A program made the position numbers and the translations under genes. This document shows positions 43,596 to 52,970 of a stretch of DNA of 64,000 bases, piece after piece. The notes under the pieces were generated by a model. It was not told the DNA's origin and did no database searches. It worked only from the letters and a program-made list of their open reading frames with translations. The first letter of the stretch is position 1. Each line of letters begins with the position of its first letter. This stretch comes from FEN-1191 sp964528845. Lineage in GTDB: Bacteria > Pseudomonadota > Gammaproteobacteria > Steroidobacterales > Steroidobacteraceae. Where the stretch lies: positions 11,637-75,636 of the forward strand of contig CAZGVE010000014.1 in NCBI GenBank assembly GCA_964528845.1. The letters run 5' to 3'.

Positions 43596-43964
43596 ATGCT
43601 CACCCACTACCTGCCGATCCTGATCTTTCTGTGCCTGTCGGCGGCGCTTGCGGTGCTGATGCTGGGACTGGGCCAGATCCTGGGCCGCCTCGGAGTCAGG
43701 CATCCGGGCGATGCGCAGAAACTCTCCGCCTACGAGTGCGGCTTCGAGGCCTTCGAGGACACGCACGCGAAGTTCGACGTGCGCTACTACCTGGTGGCGA
43801 TCCTGTTCATCGTGTTCGACCTCGAGATCGCGTTCCTGTTTCCATGGGCCGTGTCGCTGACGCGTATCGGCGGCACCGGGCTCGCGGCGATGGGGCTGTT
43901 CCTGTTCATTCTCGTGATCGGCTTCGCCTACGAATGGAAGAAGGGAGCGCTCGAGTGGGACTAG
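43596..43964 (+). CDS. nuoA: NADH-quinone oxidoreductase subunit A
   Basis: This is a 122-residue membrane subunit of complex I. It has three transmembrane helices (about 4-25, 62-82 and 90-110) and the conserved loop KLSAYECGFEAFEDTHAKFDVRYYLVAILFIVFDLEIAFLFPWA, of which ECGFEAF and FDVRYYLVA are diagnostic. It forms part of the quinone-site region and starts the 14-gene nuo operon. The ATG at 43596 begins the first helix; a longer frame reading from 43536 is not conserved. nuoB overlaps its stop. Confidence 0.95.
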   Translation: MLTHYLPILIFLCLSAALAVLMLGLGQILGRLGVRHPGDAQKLSAYECGFEAFEDTHAKFDVRYYLVAILFIVFDLEIAFLFPWAVSLTRIGGTGLAAMGLFLFILVIGFAYEWKKGALEWD

Positions 43965-44470
43965 AACTGGCGCCGGCCGTGGAACTGGATGCGCCGGACG
44001 CCGGGTCGTTCTCGCAGCGCGGTTTCCTGACCACGCAGATGGACAGTCTCGTCAGCTGGGCGCGCACCGGCTCGCTGTGGCCGATGACCTTCGGGCTCGC
44101 CTGCTGCGCCGTGGAGATGATGCACGCCGGCGCCGCGCGCTATGATCTGGACCGCTTCGGCGTCGTGTTCCGTGCCAGTCCGCGCCAGTCCGACGTGATG
44201 ATCGTGGCCGGTACCCTGGTGAACAAGATGGCCCCGGCGTTGCGCAAGGTCTACGACCAGATGCCCGAGCCGCGCTGGGTCATCTCGATGGGATCCTGCG
44301 CGAACGGGGGTGGCTACTACCATTATTCCTACTCGGTGGTCAGGGGCTGTGACCGGATCGTGCCGGTGGACGTCTACGTTCCTGGCTGTCCACCGACTGC
44401 GGAGGCACTGCTCTACGGCGTGATCCAGCTGCAGCGCAAGATCGCGCGCCGCTCCGCGGCGATGGCCTGA
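43955..44470 (+). CDS. nuoB: NADH-quinone oxidoreductase subunit B
   Basis: This is a 171-residue subunit holding the N2 [4Fe-4S] cluster next to the quinone site. The ligands are the tandem Cys in LACCAVEMM, the Cys in GSCANGGGYY and that in VPGCPPTAEALL. Translation starts at a GTG (43955) inside the end of nuoA, overlapping by 10 bases and reading VGLELAP. The family alignment supports this start; longer frames are incidental. Confidence 0.95.
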   Translation: MGLELAPAVELDAPDAGSFSQRGFLTTQMDSLVSWARTGSLWPMTFGLACCAVEMMHAGAARYDLDRFGVVFRASPRQSDVMIVAGTLVNKMAPALRKVYDQMPEPRWVISMGSCANGGGYYHYSYSVVRGCDRIVPVDVYVPGCPPTAEALLYGVIQLQRKIARRSAAMA

Positions 44471-44498
44471 GCACGGTACGCACCGGGGTTGCGCGCGC

Positions 44499-45203
44499 AT
44501 GTCGGCCTACATCGAGCAGCTGGCGGACCGGATCAGCGCGACTCTGGGTGAGCGCGCAACTCGACTGCCGTCGCTGGCAGGGGAACTCGCAATCGAGGTG
44601 GCGCCGGCGAACTTGCTCGAGGTCGCTCGCACGCTGCGTGATGATCCGCCGCTGCGCTTCGAGATGCTGATCGACCTCGCGGGCATCGACTTTCTCGATT
44701 ACGGTCAGGTCGAGTGGCGTACCACCGGGGCCACGGCGAGCGGCTTCAGCCGCGGCGTGAATCGCAGCGCCCCGCATACCCGGACGCGGCTGGAACGCTT
44801 CGCGATCGTGCTCCAGCTGCTCTCGATCACGCACAACCACCGGCTCCGCGTGCGCGTGTACTGTGAGCCGGGCGAAGATCCGGTGCTCGATTCCCTGACG
44901 GGAATCTGGGCCAGCGCAGACTGGTTCGAACGCGAAGCCTTCGATCTGTTCGGGATCCTGTTCCGCGGCCATCCGGATCTGCGCCGGCTGCTCACCGACT
45001 ATGGCTTCATCGGCCATCCGTTCCGCAAGGACTTTCCGCTCAGCGGCAATGTCGAGGTCCGATACGACCCGCAGCTCGGGCGGGTGGTCTACCAGCCGGT
45101 CAGCATCGAGCCGCGCGTGCTGGTGCCGCGAGTGATCCGCCACGACAACCGCTACGACCCGGCGCTGCACGACCTGCCGGGACCCGATGCACCGCATGGC
45201 TGA
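44499..45203 (+). CDS. nuoC: NADH-quinone oxidoreductase subunit C
   Basis: This is a 234-residue 30-kDa peripheral-arm subunit. Typical motifs are EMLIDLAGIDFLDYG, FAIVLQLLSITHNHRLRVRV, IWASADWFEREAFDLFGI, and FRGHPDLRRLLTDYGFIGHPFRKDFPLSG. It contacts NuoD to form the core near the quinone site. It is a separate gene rather than a nuoCD fusion as in E. coli. It overlaps nuoD by 17 bases. Confidence 0.95.
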   Translation: MSAYIEQLADRISATLGERATRLPSLAGELAIEVAPANLLEVARTLRDDPPLRFEMLIDLAGIDFLDYGQVEWRTTGATASGFSRGVNRSAPHTRTRLERFAIVLQLLSITHNHRLRVRVYCEPGEDPVLDSLTGIWASADWFEREAFDLFGILFRGHPDLRRLLTDYGFIGHPFRKDFPLSGNVEVRYDPQLGRVVYQPVSIEPRVLVPRVIRHDNRYDPALHDLPGPDAPHG

Positions 45204-46449
45204 GATCCGCAATCTCACGCTGAATTTCGGGCCGCAGCACCCGGCCGCGCACGGCGTGCTGCGCCTGGTGCTCGAGATGGACGGTGAGGTCATCCAGAAG
45301 GCCGATCCGCACATCGGCCTGCTTCATCGTGGCACCGAGAAGCTCGCTGAATCGAAGATCTTCAACCAGTCCATCGGCTACATGGATCGGCTCGACTACG
45401 TGTCGATGATGTGCAACGAGCATGCCTACGTGCTCGCGATCGAACGACTGCTCGGGATTACGCCGCCGCCGCGTGCACAGTACATCCGCGTGATGTTCGA
45501 CGAGATCACGCGCATCCTGAACCACCTGATGTGGCTCGGCGCCCATGGGCTCGACATCGGTGCGATGACCGTGTTCCTGTACTGCTTCCGCGAGCGCGAG
45601 GACCTGATGGACTGCTACGAGGCTGTCTCGGGCACGCGCATGCATGCGACGTACTACCGCCCTGGTGGGGTGTACCGCGATCTGCCCGATGCGATGCCGC
45701 GCTACCAGGCCTCGCGCTGGCACAGCCAGGCCGACGTCGATCGCATGAACGGCGCGCGCACCGGTTCGCTGCTCGATTTCATCGAGGCGTTCACTCGCAA
45801 GTTCCCGAAGTGCATCGATGATTACGAGACGCTGCTCACCGACAACCGCATCTGGAAGCAGCGCACCGTGAACATCGGCGTAGTGCCGCCCGAGCGCGCG
45901 CTGCAGCTGGGCTTTTCCGGGCCGATGCTGCGCGGCTCCGGAGTCGAGTGGGATTTGCGCCGCAAGCAGCCCTATGAGGTCTACGACGAGCTGGATTTCG
46001 ACATTCCCGTCGGACTGAACGGTGATTGCTACGATCGCTACCTGGTCCGCATCGAGGAATTGCGGCAGTCCAACCGCATCATCGAACAATGCGTGCGCTG
46101 GCTGCGCACGAATGCCGGTCCGGTGATGGTCGATGACCGCAAGGTGCGGCCGCCGAGTCGCGAGCAGATGAAGGGCAACATGGAGTCACTGATCCATCAC
46201 TTCAAGTTCATGACCGAGGGGTACTGCGTGCCCGAAGGCGAGACTTATGCGGCAGTCGAAGCGCCCAAGGGAGAATTCGGCGTCTACCTGCTGTCCGATG
46301 GGGCGAACAAGCCCTACCGATTGAAGTGCCGGGCGCCGAGCTTCGTGCATCTGGGCGCGCTCGGCGAGATGGTGCGGGGCCACATGCTGGCCGACGTGGT
46401 CGCCGTGATCGGCACCCAGGACGTGGTATTCGGAGAGGTCGACCGCTGA
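45187..46449 (+). CDS. nuoD: NADH-quinone oxidoreductase subunit D
   Basis: This is a 420-residue 49-kDa subunit at the quinone cavity. LNFGPQHPAAHGVLRLVLE, IGLLHRGTEKLAESK, YMDRLDYVSMMCNEHAY and the C-terminal GVYLLSDGANKPYRLKCRAPSF are diagnostic; the His and Tyr of the quinone site are in GPQHPAAHG and YMDRLDYVS. The start may be ATG 45187 or ATG 45196 (MAEIRN, matching the family); GGGA spacing favours the first. Its stop overlaps the nuoE ATG. Confidence 0.95.
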   Translation: MHRMAEIRNLTLNFGPQHPAAHGVLRLVLEMDGEVIQKADPHIGLLHRGTEKLAESKIFNQSIGYMDRLDYVSMMCNEHAYVLAIERLLGITPPPRAQYIRVMFDEITRILNHLMWLGAHGLDIGAMTVFLYCFREREDLMDCYEAVSGTRMHATYYRPGGVYRDLPDAMPRYQASRWHSQADVDRMNGARTGSLLDFIEAFTRKFPKCIDDYETLLTDNRIWKQRTVNIGVVPPERALQLGFSGPMLRGSGVEWDLRRKQPYEVYDELDFDIPVGLNGDCYDRYLVRIEELRQSNRIIEQCVRWLRTNAGPVMVDDRKVRPPSREQMKGNMESLIHHFKFMTEGYCVPEGETYAAVEAPKGEFGVYLLSDGANKPYRLKCRAPSFVHLGALGEMVRGHMLADVVAVIGTQDVVFGEVDR

Positions 46450-46970
46450 TGAGCGCGCCCGAAGCACCTGCCGCGCACGATGGCCAGGACTCGCCGCTGT
46501 CCGCGCACACTCGTGCCGAAATCGATCATTGGGTCGCGAAATTCCCGCCCGGCCGCCAGCGCTCGGCGGTCCTGTCGGCGCTGCGCGCGGCACAGGAGCA
46601 GAATCAGGGCTTCCTGACGGTGGCACTGATGGATGCCGTGGCCGGCTACCTCAAGCTGCCGCCGATCCAGGTGTACGAGGTCGCGAGCTTCTATTCCATG
46701 TTCGAGACCCATCCATGCGGGCGGCACCACGTCAGTGTGTGCACCAATATCTCCTGCATGCTGCGCGGTGGCGAGGACATCGCCGCGTACGTGGAGCGCA
46801 AGCTCGGCATCCGCCTCGGGCAGAGCACACCGGACGGGCGCATTTTCCTCAAGCGCGAGGAGGAATGCCTGGCCGCCTGCACCGGCGCGCCGATGATGAT
46901 GGTCGATCACGTCTATCACGAGCACCTGACGCCCGAGAAGGTCGATCAGATCCTCGCGGAACTGGTCTAG
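46449..46970 (+). CDS. nuoE: NADH-quinone oxidoreductase subunit E
   Basis: This is a 173-residue thioredoxin-like subunit binding the N1a [2Fe-2S] cluster. The ligands lie in VCTNISCML and EECLAACTGAP. It also has HWVAKFPPGRQRSAVLSALRAAQEQ (RQRSAVLSALR) and YEVASFYSMFETHPCGRHHVSVC motifs. It starts ATG at 46449 overlapping the nuoD stop (TGATG). nuoF follows 5 bp later. Confidence 0.95.
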   Translation: MSAPEAPAAHDGQDSPLSAHTRAEIDHWVAKFPPGRQRSAVLSALRAAQEQNQGFLTVALMDAVAGYLKLPPIQVYEVASFYSMFETHPCGRHHVSVCTNISCMLRGGEDIAAYVERKLGIRLGQSTPDGRIFLKREEECLAACTGAPMMMVDHVYHEHLTPEKVDQILAELV

Positions 46971-46975
46971 CAACC

Positions 46976-48286
46976 ATGAATGTCTGGGACGACAAGCGCG
47001 ACCTGACCTGCTTCGAGCCGCTGAAATTCGAACGCTCTTGGACGCTTGCGACCTACGAGCAGATTGGCGGCTACTCCGTGTGGCGCAGGATCCTGGCTGA
47101 GAAGCCGCCGCGCGAGCAGGTGATCGAACAGATCAAAGCCTCGGGACTGCGGGGTCGCGGTGGTGCGGCGTTCCCGGTCGGGATCAAGTGGAGCTTCATG
47201 CCCCGCAATGCGCCGATGCAGAAGTACGTGGTGTGCAACTCGGATGAGAGCGAGCCAGGCACCTGCCATGACCGCGACATCCTGCGCTACAACCCGCATT
47301 CGGTGATCGAAGGCATGGCGATCGGCGGCTACTGCATGAATGCGACGGTCGGCTACAACTACATACGCGGCGAGTTTCTCGGCGAGCCCATACCGCGCTT
47401 CGAGGCGGCATTGCGCGAGGCCTACGCAGCCGGGCTGCTCGGCAGGAACATCCAGGGATCCGGTGTCGATTTCGATCTGCATACCTTCGTCGGCGCCGGT
47501 GCCTACATTTGCGGCGAGGAGACCGCACTGCTGGATTCCCTCGAGGGCAAGACCGGCAAGCCTCGCTTCAAGCCGCCGTTTCCGGCCGCATTCGGCCTGT
47601 ACGGCATGCCCACCACGATCAACAACACGCAGAGCTATGCCTCCGTGCCGACGCTGCTGCGCAAGGGACCGCAGTGGTTCGCCGAGCTCGGGCCGAAGAA
47701 CTCCGGCGGCACCGTGATCTTTTCGGTCTCCGGCCACGTGAACCGCCCGGGCAACTTCGAGGTACCGCTCGGGATCCCGTTCGCCGATCTGCTCGAGCTG
47801 GCCGGCGGCGTGCTGGGCGGCAGGAAGCTCAAGGCCGTGATCCCCGGTGGCTCCTCGACCCCGGTGGTACCGGGAGAGATCATGCTCAAGACCAACATGG
47901 ACTACGACTCGGTCAAGGCGGTCGGCTCGGGCATAGGCTCCGCGGCCGTGATCGTGATGGACGAGACGACCTGCATGGTGCGCGTGCTCGAGCGCCTGTC
48001 GCGCTTCTACATGGCCGAATCCTGTGGCCAGTGCACGCCGTGCCGCGAAGGCACCGGCTGGCTGACCCGTACGCTGCGGCGGGTGCTCGCTGGGGAGGCG
48101 CGGCGTGAGGATCTCGGGCTGCTGCTCGACGTGGCCAATCGCATCGAGGGCCACACGATCTGCGGCCTCGGGGACGCCGCGGCCTGGCCCGTGCAGAGCT
48201 TCCTGAAGCATTTCCGGCACGAGTTCGAGTACATGGTCGACCACGGCGGACGCAGCATCGTGGGCAACGAGCGCGTCGCAGCATGA
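46976..48286 (+). CDS. nuoF: NADH-quinone oxidoreductase subunit F
   Basis: This is a 436-residue NADH-binding flavoprotein with FMN and N3 [4Fe-4S]. The glycine-rich FMN/NADH motif is SGLRGRGGAAFPVGIKWSF; GAGAYICGEETALLDSLEG is the NADH site; the cluster ligands are in ESCGQCTPCREGTGW and the distal Cys of HTICGLGDAAAWP. The ATG at 46976 starts the family sequence. Its stop overlaps nuoG. Confidence 0.96.
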   Translation: MNVWDDKRDLTCFEPLKFERSWTLATYEQIGGYSVWRRILAEKPPREQVIEQIKASGLRGRGGAAFPVGIKWSFMPRNAPMQKYVVCNSDESEPGTCHDRDILRYNPHSVIEGMAIGGYCMNATVGYNYIRGEFLGEPIPRFEAALREAYAAGLLGRNIQGSGVDFDLHTFVGAGAYICGEETALLDSLEGKTGKPRFKPPFPAAFGLYGMPTTINNTQSYASVPTLLRKGPQWFAELGPKNSGGTVIFSVSGHVNRPGNFEVPLGIPFADLLELAGGVLGGRKLKAVIPGGSSTPVVPGEIMLKTNMDYDSVKAVGSGIGSAAVIVMDETTCMVRVLERLSRFYMAESCGQCTPCREGTGWLTRTLRRVLAGEARREDLGLLLDVANRIEGHTICGLGDAAAWPVQSFLKHFRHEFEYMVDHGGRSIVGNERVAA

Positions 48287-50469
48287 GCGAGGAACTGGTC
48301 AACATCGAGGTCAACGGCGTTCCAATGAAGGCGCGCAAGGGCGAGGTCATCATCCGCGCCACGGACCGCGAGGGCGTCTACATTCCGCGCTTCTGTTATC
48401 ACGAAAAGCTCCCCATCGCCGCCAATTGCCGCATGTGCCTGGTCGAGGTCGAGAAGGCGCCCAAGCCGCTGCCGGCGTGCGCGACCCCGGTCACCGAGGG
48501 CATGAAGGTGTTCACGCACTCGGCCAAGGCAATCGGCGCGCAGCGCGCGATCATGGAGTTCCTGCTGATCAACCATCCGCTCGACTGCCCGATCTGCGAT
48601 CAGGGCGGAGAATGCGAATTGCAGGATCTGGCGCTCGGCTTCGGCCGCGACATCTCGCGTTTCGTCGAACGCAAGCGGGTAGTCAAGGACAAGAACCTCG
48701 GGCCGCTGGTCTCGACCGACATGACGCGCTGCATCCATTGCACGCGCTGTGTCCGCTTCGGACTGGACGTGGCCGGCATCCAGGAGATGGGCGCCACCGG
48801 ACGCGGCGAGCATATGGAGATCGGCACCTTCATCGAGCACAGCGTCGATCACGAGCTGTCCGGCAACATCATCGACCTGTGTCCGGTCGGAGCACTCAAC
48901 AGCAAACCATTCCGGTTCCGCGGCCGCGGCTGGGAGATGACGCAGCATGCGCTGATCTCGCCGCACGACGGCGTCGGCTCGCACCTCTACGGCCACGTGC
49001 TGCGCGGCCGGCTGATGCGCGTGGTGCCGCGCGAGTGCGAGGCGATCAACGAGACCTGGATCGCCGACCGCGACCGCTTCAGCTACGAGGGTGTCTACGC
49101 CGAGGATCGCCTGGAGACGCCGCTGCTGCGGCAGCCGGATGGCAGCTGGCGCGAGGTGGAGTGGGACGTGGCGCTCGGTGCGGCCGCGCAGCTGTTGCGC
49201 GAGGCCGCCGGCGGCGATGCCGGCCTCGGCCTGCTGGCTCATCCCTCCAGTACGCTCGAGGAGCTGTACCTGCTCGCTCAGCTCGCACAGGGGCTCGGCT
49301 GTGCCAACATCGATAGTCGGCTACGGCACGGGGATGTTCGCGATCAATCCGCGGACCGAGCGCCTCCTGGGCTCGGGCTGCCGATCGCACAGATCGATGA
49401 ACTCGATGCGCTGCTGGTCGTGGGAGCGAACCTGCGCCATGAGGTGCCGATCCTCGCGCATCGGGTTCGCAAGGCTGCCCTGCGCGGCGGGCGCGTCCAC
49501 GCCATCAATCCGGCGCGCTTCGAGTGGCTGTTTCCGGTGGGTGAGTACCTGCTGGCCGCGCCGGCGGCGGCGGTGCGCGAGCTCGGTGCCGTGCTGCTCG
49601 CCGCGCTCGGCGGTGCCGCTCCGCCCACGGCGCTCGCGGCGCTGCTGCAGGGTGCGGTAGTCACCGACCGGCACGAGCAGATCGCGAGCTCACTGCGCAC
49701 CGGCGCGCACCGCGCGATCTGGATCGGCGCCCTGAGCCTGCGCAGTGCGCGAGGAGCGGAACTGCGCGCGCTCGCGCGCGCACTCGCCGGGGTCACGGGC
49801 GCGGTGTATGGAGAGCTCGCCGAGGGCGGCAATGCGGCCGGTGCCTATCTCGCCGGTGCGCTTCCACATCGGGCCCCCGGCGGCGTGCCGCGCCCGGTGG
49901 CCGGGCTGCATGCCCGCGCGATGCTCGGGCGCCCCCTCGGCGCTTACCTGCTGCTGCACTGCGAGCCCTGGGCGGACATGGGAGTTCCTGTCGCGCCGGA
50001 CCTGCTGGCGCCCTTGGGCCGCGTGGTCGCCATCACGCCTTACGCGAGTGAAACCATGAAGCAGCTTGCCCAGGTGCTGCTGCCGGCGGGCACGTTCGCG
50101 GAGAGTTCCGGTACCTACGTGAACCTCGAGGGGCGGTGGCAGAGCCAGGCCGGAGCCGCACGGCCGGTCGGGGCAGCGCGCCCGGCTTGGAAGATCCTGC
50201 GCGTGCTCGGTAACCTGCTCGGGTTCGCCGGGTTCGACTACCAGTCCTCCGAGCAGGTCCGCGACGAACTGGGCTCGCTGGTGGCGGCAGCGCCTGCGCA
50301 GGCACCGGCGGACGCGACCGCACCGCTGGCTGCTGCCAGTGCGCCGGCCGAGGCGGTGGCGGACGTACCGATGTACCAGATTGACCCGGTGCTGCGCCGC
50401 GCCAGTGCGCTGCTGCGCACGCGCGATGGCCGCGAGCCGCTGGCTTTGTACGGCGGGGATGCTGCGTGA
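48283..50469 (+). CDS. nuoG: NADH-quinone oxidoreductase subunit G
   Basis: This is a 728-residue iron-sulfur subunit. The N-terminal [2Fe-2S] ligands lie in PRFCYHEKLPIAANCRMCLVEVEK and PLPACATPV; [4Fe-4S] ligands in HPLDCPICDQGGECELQD and CIHCTRCVRFG. The molybdopterin-like C domain is shorter than in E. coli NuoG (about 908 residues) and similar to the Paracoccus/beta type; it ends in an Ala/Pro-rich segment (about 665-700). The last residues (RRASALLRT) match the family. nuoH starts at a GTG overlapping the stop. Confidence 0.94.
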   Translation: MSEELVNIEVNGVPMKARKGEVIIRATDREGVYIPRFCYHEKLPIAANCRMCLVEVEKAPKPLPACATPVTEGMKVFTHSAKAIGAQRAIMEFLLINHPLDCPICDQGGECELQDLALGFGRDISRFVERKRVVKDKNLGPLVSTDMTRCIHCTRCVRFGLDVAGIQEMGATGRGEHMEIGTFIEHSVDHELSGNIIDLCPVGALNSKPFRFRGRGWEMTQHALISPHDGVGSHLYGHVLRGRLMRVVPRECEAINETWIADRDRFSYEGVYAEDRLETPLLRQPDGSWREVEWDVALGAAAQLLREAAGGDAGLGLLAHPSSTLEELYLLAQLAQGLGCANIDSRLRHGDVRDQSADRAPPGLGLPIAQIDELDALLVVGANLRHEVPILAHRVRKAALRGGRVHAINPARFEWLFPVGEYLLAAPAAAVRELGAVLLAALGGAAPPTALAALLQGAVVTDRHEQIASSLRTGAHRAIWIGALSLRSARGAELRALARALAGVTGAVYGELAEGGNAAGAYLAGALPHRAPGGVPRPVAGLHARAMLGRPLGAYLLLHCEPWADMGVPVAPDLLAPLGRVVAITPYASETMKQLAQVLLPAGTFAESSGTYVNLEGRWQSQAGAARPVGAARPAWKILRVLGNLLGFAGFDYQSSEQVRDELGSLVAAAPAQAPADATAPLAAASAPAEAVADVPMYQIDPVLRRASALLRTRDGREPLALYGGDAA

Positions 50470-51524
50470 GCACGCTCAGTTCCGTGTGGGCAGGGCTGCC
50501 CGGCTACGCGCAGTCGACCGCGGTCACGCTGCTGCTGATGGTGGTGCTGATCCTCTCCGTGGCTTACCTCACACTGTGGGAGCGCAAGCTGATCGGCTGG
50601 ATCCAGCTGCGCATCGGGCCGAACCGGGTGAAGCTGTTCGGACTCGCGGCCGGATTCGGCCAGCCGATCGCGGACGTCGTGAAGCTTCTGATCAAGGAAG
50701 CGATCATGCCGGCGCGGGCCAGCAGATTCCTGTTCCTGGTGGCGCCGGTGATCGCATTGACCACCGCGCTCGCGGCCTGGGCGGTGGTACCGATTGCACC
50801 GCACTATGCGATTGCGAATGTCGATGCCGGGCTGCTCTACGTGCTTTCGTTGAGTTCGGTCGGCGTCTACGGAATCATCCTGGCCGGCTGGGCCTCGAAT
50901 TCGAGGTACGCGTTCCTTGGCGCGATGCGCGCGACCGCGCAGATGGTCGCCTATGAGATCGCAATGGGCTTCGCGCTCGTGGGCGTACTGATGGCGGCCG
51001 GGAGTCTGAACCTCGGCACTATTGTCGAGCGCCAGCACGGCGGGGTCTTGAGCTGGTACTGGTCGTGGCTGTTTCCGCTGCTGATGGTCTATTTCATTTC
51101 GGGCATCGCCGAGACCAACCGTGCCCCGTTCGACGTCGCGGAGGGGGAGTCCGAGATCGTCGCGGGGTTCCACGTCGAGTACTCCGGGATCGCCTACGGC
51201 GTGTTCATGCTGGCCGAATACGCCAACATGATCCTGATCTCCGGGTTGACCGCGCTGTTCTTCTTCGGCGGCTGGTTGAGTCCGGTCGACGGCTACGCCT
51301 GGCTCGGGGGCAATACCTGGCTCGGCCAGCCTGGCACGCATTGGCTGGTACTCAAGATCTTCGTCGGCTTGTGCTTCATGATGTGGTTCCGCGCGACCTT
51401 CCCGCGTTATCGCTACGACCAGATCATGCGGCTCGGCTGGAAGGTCCTGATCCCGATCACGATCGTCTGGATCGCCGTCGAGATCGTGCTGGCCGCCTAC
51501 CACGTCGGACCGTGGAGTACCTGA
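50466..51524 (+). CDS. nuoH: NADH-quinone oxidoreductase subunit H
   Basis: This is a 352-residue, eight-helix membrane subunit linking the peripheral arm to the proton pumps. Diagnostic loops are ERKLIGWIQLRIGPNRVKLFG, GQPIADVVKLLIKEA, AETNRAPFDVAEGESEIVAGFHVEYSG (seen as NRAPFDVAEGESE) and FRATFPRYRYDQIMRLGWK. The start is GTG 50466 in the nuoG stop. The quinone channel runs between NuoB, NuoD and NuoH. Confidence 0.95.
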   Translation: MSTLSSVWAGLPGYAQSTAVTLLLMVVLILSVAYLTLWERKLIGWIQLRIGPNRVKLFGLAAGFGQPIADVVKLLIKEAIMPARASRFLFLVAPVIALTTALAAWAVVPIAPHYAIANVDAGLLYVLSLSSVGVYGIILAGWASNSRYAFLGAMRATAQMVAYEIAMGFALVGVLMAAGSLNLGTIVERQHGGVLSWYWSWLFPLLMVYFISGIAETNRAPFDVAEGESEIVAGFHVEYSGIAYGVFMLAEYANMILISGLTALFFFGGWLSPVDGYAWLGGNTWLGQPGTHWLVLKIFVGLCFMMWFRATFPRYRYDQIMRLGWKVLIPITIVWIAVEIVLAAYHVGPWST

Positions 51525-51534
51525 GGGCTCACGC

Positions 51535-52020
51535 ATGGCCACAGTCAACCCCTTCAAGACGCTGCTGCTCACCGAGCTGCTGCAGGGCATGGGCCTGACC
51601 GCCCGCTCGCTGTTCCGGCGCAAGATCACGGTGCAGTACCCGGAGGAGAAGACACCGCAGTCGGTGCGTTTCCGCGGCCTGCACGCGCTGCGACGTTATC
51701 CGAACGGTGAAGAGCGATGCATCGCCTGCAAGCTGTGCGAAGCGGTCTGTCCGGCGCTCGCGATCACGATCGACTCGGACGTTGCCCCCGATGGTACCCG
51801 GCGCACCACGCGCTACGATATCGACCTGTTCAAGTGCATCTACTGCGGCTTCTGCGAGGAGGCCTGCCCGGTGGATGCGATCGTCGAGACGCGCATCCAT
51901 GAATACCACATGGAACATCGTGGCGAGAACATCATGAGCAAGGACAAGCTGCTCGCGGTTGGGGAGCGCTACGAGAGCATGATCAACGCCGACAAGGCGG
52001 CCGACGCGCGCTACCGCTGA
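51535..52020 (+). CDS. nuoI: NADH-quinone oxidoreductase subunit I
   Basis: This is a 161-residue peripheral subunit with two [4Fe-4S] clusters. Both ferredoxin motifs are present: CIACKLCEAVCP and CIYCGFCEEACP. An N-terminal amphipathic helix (FKTLLLTELLQGMGLTAR) anchors it to the membrane arm. C-terminal family residues are DKLLAVGERYE. ATG at 51535, 10 bp after nuoH. Confidence 0.96.
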   Translation: MATVNPFKTLLLTELLQGMGLTARSLFRRKITVQYPEEKTPQSVRFRGLHALRRYPNGEERCIACKLCEAVCPALAITIDSDVAPDGTRRTTRYDIDLFKCIYCGFCEEACPVDAIVETRIHEYHMEHRGENIMSKDKLLAVGERYESMINADKAADARYR

Positions 52021-52068
52021 AGCGGCAGACGCCATCGCGCATAACGAGAGGGGAGAGGGGTCTAGCTG

Positions 52069-52668
52069 ATGCCGCTGGTGCTGTTCTACGTATTCGCGAC
52101 GATACTGGTGGCCGCCGCGCTGGGCGTGATCGGCTCGCGCAACCCGGTGTACTCCGTGCTGTGCCTGGTGGTGTGCTTCTTCTGCAGCTCAGTGCTCTGG
52201 CTGCTGATCGAGGCCGAATTCCTCGCCATCGTTCTGGCGCTCGTCTACGTCGGTGCAGTCATGGTGCTGTTCATGTTCATCGTGATGATGCTCGACATCG
52301 ACATCGAGGAACTGCGCCGCGGCTTCACGCGCTTCGCCTGGCTCGGCTGGGCCACGGCGGGGGCGGTGGTAGTCGAGGTCGCCGGCGTGATCCTGGGCCA
52401 TCGGCTCGGGCTGGATGCGACGCGCGGCATGGCGCCGCTTCCGGCCGGCTACAGCAACACCAGGGAGCTCGGAACACTGCTCTACAGCCGCTATAACTAC
52501 GCCTTTGAGATCGCCGGGATGCTGCTGCTGGTGGCGATCGTGGCGGCGATATCGCTGACACTGCGGCAACGGCCCGGACTCAAGAAGCAGGATATTGGCG
52601 CTCAGGTCGGCGTGCGGGCCAGCGATCGGGTGCGCATCGTGAAAATGGGTACGGAGCCGCGCCGTTGA
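52069..52668 (+). CDS. nuoJ: NADH-quinone oxidoreductase subunit J
   Basis: This is a 199-residue five-helix membrane subunit. The pi-bulge helix AIVLALVYVGAVMVLFMFIVMML is seen as FLAIVLALVYVGAVMVLF, with NPVYSVLCLVVCFF at the N-terminal side and the late YAFEIAGMLLLVAIVAAISL helix. The C-terminal tail (DIGAQVGVRASDRVRIVKM) is polar. AGGGGAGAGGGG lies before the ATG. nuoK overlaps its stop via TTG. Confidence 0.93.
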   Translation: MPLVLFYVFATILVAAALGVIGSRNPVYSVLCLVVCFFCSSVLWLLIEAEFLAIVLALVYVGAVMVLFMFIVMMLDIDIEELRRGFTRFAWLGWATAGAVVVEVAGVILGHRLGLDATRGMAPLPAGYSNTRELGTLLYSRYNYAFEIAGMLLLVAIVAAISLTLRQRPGLKKQDIGAQVGVRASDRVRIVKMGTEPRR

Positions 52669-52970
52669 TCACGCTGGCGCACATGCTCACTCTGTCGACG
52701 CTGCTGTTCGCGATCTCCGTCGCCGGCATCTTCCTGAACCGCAAGAACGTGCTGCTCATGCTGCTGTGCATTGAGCTGCTGCTGCTGTCCGCCAATTTCA
52801 ATTTCGTCGCCTTCTCCCGCTACCTCGGTCAGCTCGACGGACAGATCTTCGTGTTCTTCGTGCTGACCGTCGCGGCCGCCGAGTCGGCCATCGGGCTCGC
52901 GATCCTGGTCGTGGTGTTCCGCGAGCGGCGCAGCATCAATGTCGAAGAACTCGAGCAGTTGAAGGGCTGA
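52665..52970 (+). CDS. nuoK: NADH-quinone oxidoreductase subunit K
   Basis: This is a 101-residue three-helix membrane subunit related to MrpC. The conserved Glu in LMLLCIELLLLSANFNFVAF (IELLLLSAN) and the second Glu in VAAAESAIGLAILVVVFR are present and needed for proton translocation in relatives. Translation starts at TTG 52665 inside the nuoJ stop region. nuoL follows immediately. Confidence 0.94.
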   Translation: MITLAHMLTLSTLLFAISVAGIFLNRKNVLLMLLCIELLLLSANFNFVAFSRYLGQLDGQIFVFFVLTVAAAESAIGLAILVVVFRERRSINVEELEQLKG